The notes under the pieces: generated by a model
The model's database searches: none
What the model saw: the letters and a program-made list of their open reading frames with translations, nothing else
Told to the model about the DNA's origin: nothing
NCBI GenBank assembly: GCA_947629295.1
Contig: CANRDH010000081.1
Span: forward strand, 1 to 6,984
Length of the DNA: 6,984 bases
From: an uncultured Clostridia bacterium
Lineage (GTDB): Bacteria > Bacillota > Clostridia > Oscillospirales > Acutalibacteraceae
Direction of reading: 5' to 3'
Shown here: piece by piece, positions 5,603-6,984 of the stretch
Numbering within the stretch: the first letter of the stretch is position 1
Layout of the letters: each line of letters begins with the position of its first letter
Program-made: the position numbers and the translations under genes

Positions 5603-6556
5603 ATGTATTATCTTGGAATTGACCTTGGAGGTACTAATATTGTTGCCGGAGTTGTTGATGAGGAAGGCAATATTGTTGTAAAGGCGAGCTGCAAAACGAC
5701 CAGACCGTGTACTCAGGATGCTATTTGTGATGATATGGCGTCTGTAGCTGTGACTGCCCTTGAAAATGCGGGACTTACGACTAATGATATACAGTATGTG
5801 GGTATCGGCGCACCGGGGGCTGTAAACAGCGATACCGGAGTTATTGAGTTTGCAAATAATTTTGGTTTCCACAACTGGGAAATTGTTAAGATGATGAAAG
5901 AGCGTCTTGATACTGAGATATATGTTGAAAATGACGCAAATGCTGCCGCTTACGGAGAGTATTGCGTAGGTGCCGCTAAGGATGCGAACGATGCGGTCAT
6001 GATAACTCTCGGCACGGGTGTAGGCGGAGGAATAATCGTTGACGGCATGATTTACAGCGGCTCGAACTTTGCGGGTGCAGAGGTTGGACATACTGTTATA
6101 CAGCATGGCGGACGTCTGTGTACCTGTGGAAGAAGAGGCTGTTGGGAGGCATATTCATCTGCAACAGGTCTTATAAATATGACTAAAGAGGCTTGTGCAA
6201 TTCCGAATGCATCAGAATATCTGCTTTATCAGAGCATAGACGGAGATCTTGATAAAATTGACGGTAAGACTGCATTTGATGCTGCAAAGCAAGGCTGTCC
6301 TCTTGCTAAGTCAGTTGTTGATGCTTATATCGATTATCTTGGCTGTGGTCTTGTTAATATCATCAATGTATTTCAGCCTGAGATACTTTGCATAGGCGGC
6401 GGTATAAGCAAGGAAGGCGATTACATACTTGAACCCGTTAAGCAAATAATTGAGCGTGACCGTTACACAAAGCATAATGCAAATCAGACAAAGGTATGCA
6501 TAGCACAGCTTGGCAACGACGCCGGCATAATAGGCGCCGCATTCTTAGGTAAATAG
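5603..6556 (+). CDS. glcK: ROK family glucokinase
   Basis: Glucokinase phosphorylates glucose to glucose-6-phosphate with ATP, feeding glycolysis in the cytoplasm. The 317-residue protein has the usual length and all ROK signatures: the ATP phosphate-binding motif GIDLGGTN (5-12), GIGAPGAVN (67-75), the catalytic aspartate Asp111 in VENDANAAA, and GTGVGGGI (137-144). The sugar/zinc segment has Glu160 and His163 in AEVGH, then CTCGRRGCWE (173-182). His163, Cys173, Cys175 and Cys180 are the expected zinc ligands. The C-terminal GNDAGIIGAAFLG is typical of GlcK. Among ROK proteins it lacks the helix-turn-helix domain of NagC/XylR repressors, so it is a kinase and not a regulator. N-acetylglucosamine or fructose kinase activity cannot be excluded from sequence alone. 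It has its own promoter. A GC-rich palindromic block starts at its stop codon; the protein end itself looks intact. Confidence 0.92.
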   Translation: MYYLGIDLGGTNIVAGVVDEEGNIVVKASCKTTRPCTQDAICDDMASVAVTALENAGLTTNDIQYVGIGAPGAVNSDTGVIEFANNFGFHNWEIVKMMKERLDTEIYVENDANAAAYGEYCVGAAKDANDAVMITLGTGVGGGIIVDGMIYSGSNFAGAEVGHTVIQHGGRLCTCGRRGCWEAYSSATGLINMTKEACAIPNASEYLLYQSIDGDLDKIDGKTAFDAAKQGCPLAKSVVDAYIDYLGCGLVNIINVFQPEILCIGGGISKEGDYILEPVKQIIERDRYTKHNANQTKVCIAQLGNDAGIIGAAFLGK

Positions 6557-6653
6557 CGGCGTGCCGCCGGCGGGGTGCCCCCGCGGGCAATTCGCGGGGT
6601 CGCTCACTGCGTTCGCTCTGAATGCTGGCGGCGAGTTAGTTCACGCGGAATAA
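6556..6653. repeat. GC-rich palindromic block, probable interspersed repeat
   Basis: The first 44 bases (6557-6600) are 84% G+C, far above the rest of the window. Several overlapping inverted repeats are visible: GCGGC/GCCGC (6556-6560/6563-6567), the palindrome CCGCCGGCGG (6564-6573), GCGGGG/CCCCGC (6570-6575/6579-6584) and a 7-bp stem CCCCGCG/CGCGGGG (6579-6585/6593-6599, 7-base loop). The motif GCTCACTGCGTTCGCTC follows (6602-6618). One plus-strand frame stays open from within glcK to a TAA at 6651-6653 but has no start or ribosome binding site. The block looks like a dispersed intergenic repeat; copy number cannot be judged from one window. Confidence 0.4.
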
Positions 6654-6686
6654 AGCTGCCTGACGGTGTGGTGTAGAAAGTATCGA

Positions 6687-6708
6687 GAGCGGCTCCCCGG
6701 AGCCGCTC
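6687..6708. other. Perfect 10-bp GC-rich hairpin without U-tract
   Basis: GAGCGGCTCC (6687-6696) and GGAGCCGCTC (6699-6708) form a perfect 10-bp inverted repeat separated by two C. The bases that follow (CGCATATAG) contain no T-run, so it is not a standard intrinsic terminator. It may be part of a structured RNA or a mobile-element palindrome. Confidence 0.5.
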
Positions 6709-6848
6709 CGCATATAGTAGGTACAAACCTGTAATTGAGATGAATTGGTAATGGAGAGGATTTTTAAATCAATCGATTATAACTCTCTGTATGATAGTTG
6801 TGTGTATTTTATGTGAACCGCTCTATTTCCGAAATTAAATACAAATAA

Positions 6849-6905
6849 GGCTGCCGCATATGGTATTTCTAACCTGTGCGGCAGCCATTTAATTATTATT
6901 ATTAT
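6849..6905. terminator. Hairpin with AT-rich tail, likely terminator, possibly bidirectional
   Basis: GGCTGCCGCA (6849-6858) pairs perfectly over 10 bp with TGCGGCAGCC (6877-6886). The 18-base loop contains a small GGT/ACC stem. An AT-rich tail with ATT repeats (6887-6905) follows on the plus strand, and TTATTTGTATTT follows on the minus strand, so it could stop transcription from either side. It lies about 290 bases after glcK. The tail is not a pure T-run, so efficiency is uncertain. Confidence 0.5.
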
Positions 6906-6910
6906 GTTTA

Positions 6911-6965
6911 GTGACATACTCCCGCCGCCTACGCTTCGCTTAGAGGCGGGGGCTTCTCGCTCAAG
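6911..6965 (+). mobile_element. IS200/IS605 (TnpB-type) element end-like hairpin, possible omega-RNA 3' end
   Basis: GTGACATACTCCCGCC leads into a stem of CTCCCGCC (6919-6926) with GGCGGGGG (6945-6952, one G-T pair). An inner CTA/TAG plus GC/GC stem sits in the loop, and CTTCTCGCTCAAG follows. The CTCCCGCC-stem-GGCGGGGGCTTCT layout, followed closely by TCAA, resembles the subterminal hairpin at IS200/IS605-family right ends, which also forms the 3' end of the TnpB guide (omega) RNA. No tnpA or tnpB lies upstream in the expected orientation, so this would be a solo end, a miniature derivative, or the edge of an element continuing beyond 6984. The resemblance is from memory of the family, not a search. 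Confidence 0.4.
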
Positions 6966-6984
6966 TACAGTAGTCTGTACAGTA
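6965..6984. repeat. GTACAGTA pair with internal inverted repeat at the window edge
   Basis: GTACAGTA occurs at 6965-6972 and again at 6977-6984. GTACAG (6965-6970) also pairs with CTGTAC (6975-6980) across four bases. The repeat may continue past the window edge. It directly follows the mobile-element-like hairpin, so it is either flanking target DNA or part of the element. Confidence 0.35.

Larger units (their letters stand above)
6557..6984. other. Non-coding, structure-rich region after glcK
   Basis: These 428 bases contain no gene I can support on either strand. In order they hold a GC-rich palindromic block (6556-6653), a 10-bp hairpin (6687-6708), an AT-rich stretch without recognisable features (about 6710-6848), a terminator-like hairpin (6849-6886) with an ATT-rich tail, and a hairpin like those at IS200/IS605 ends (6911-6965). 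A short GTACAGTA repeat pair lies at the window edge. The sharp change in composition from the coding DNA suggests repeats or mobile-element remnants. Confidence 0.6.

Noticed and set aside
6552..6653. Open plus-strand frame running through the GC-rich block to TAA at 6651, as a tnpB remnant
   Set aside because: It has no start codon or ribosome binding site and no recognisable TnpB zinc-finger or RuvC motif; the open frame is explained by the rarity of stop codons in GC-rich DNA.

Overview
The window is about 7 kb from what looks like a low-to-mid-GC Gram-positive anaerobe of the Clostridia, plausibly in or near the Ruminococcaceae/Oscillospiraceae. This rests on strong GGAGG/AAAGGA ribosome binding sites, AT-rich intergenic regions with sigma-A-type promoters, a type-B class II aldolase, a ROK-family glucokinase and a YoeA-like MATE pump. 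The genus is inference; no rRNA or other phylogenetic marker is present.

Layout. The left edge (1-329, minus strand) holds the N-terminal third of a class II fructose-bisphosphate aldolase. A 347-base AT-rich divergent region (330-676) carries its promoter with an upstream A/T tract, and a second promoter firing rightwards. Four plus-strand genes follow, probably co-transcribed: threonine ammonia-lyase (677-1873), a membrane-anchored transglutaminase-like protein (1937-3037), RidA (3085-3459) and a zinc-ribbon Nudix hydrolase (3541-4032). An intrinsic terminator overlaps the end of the Nudix gene. A MATE-family exporter (4084-5457) comes next. A ROK glucokinase (5603-6556) then has its own extended -10 promoter.

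The last 428 bases (6557-6984) hold no recognisable gene but are rich in structure. They contain a GC-rich palindromic block starting at the glucokinase stop codon, a 10-bp hairpin without a U-tract, a 10-bp terminator-like hairpin followed by an AT-rich tail, and a hairpin resembling an IS200/IS605 (TnpB-type) element end or omega-RNA 3' end. A short GTACAGTA repeat pair sits at the edge.

How the genes fit together. Threonine ammonia-lyase releases reactive 2-aminocrotonate/2-iminobutyrate, which RidA hydrolyses to 2-oxobutyrate for isoleucine synthesis, so these two genes form a functional pair. The Nudix enzyme is a plausible further housecleaning function. The aldolase and glucokinase are both glycolytic but belong to separate transcription units. 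Most of the window is ordinary metabolism. The best candidates for something unusual are the exported transglutaminase-like protein lying between ilvA and ridA, and the structured, apparently mobile-element-derived right end.
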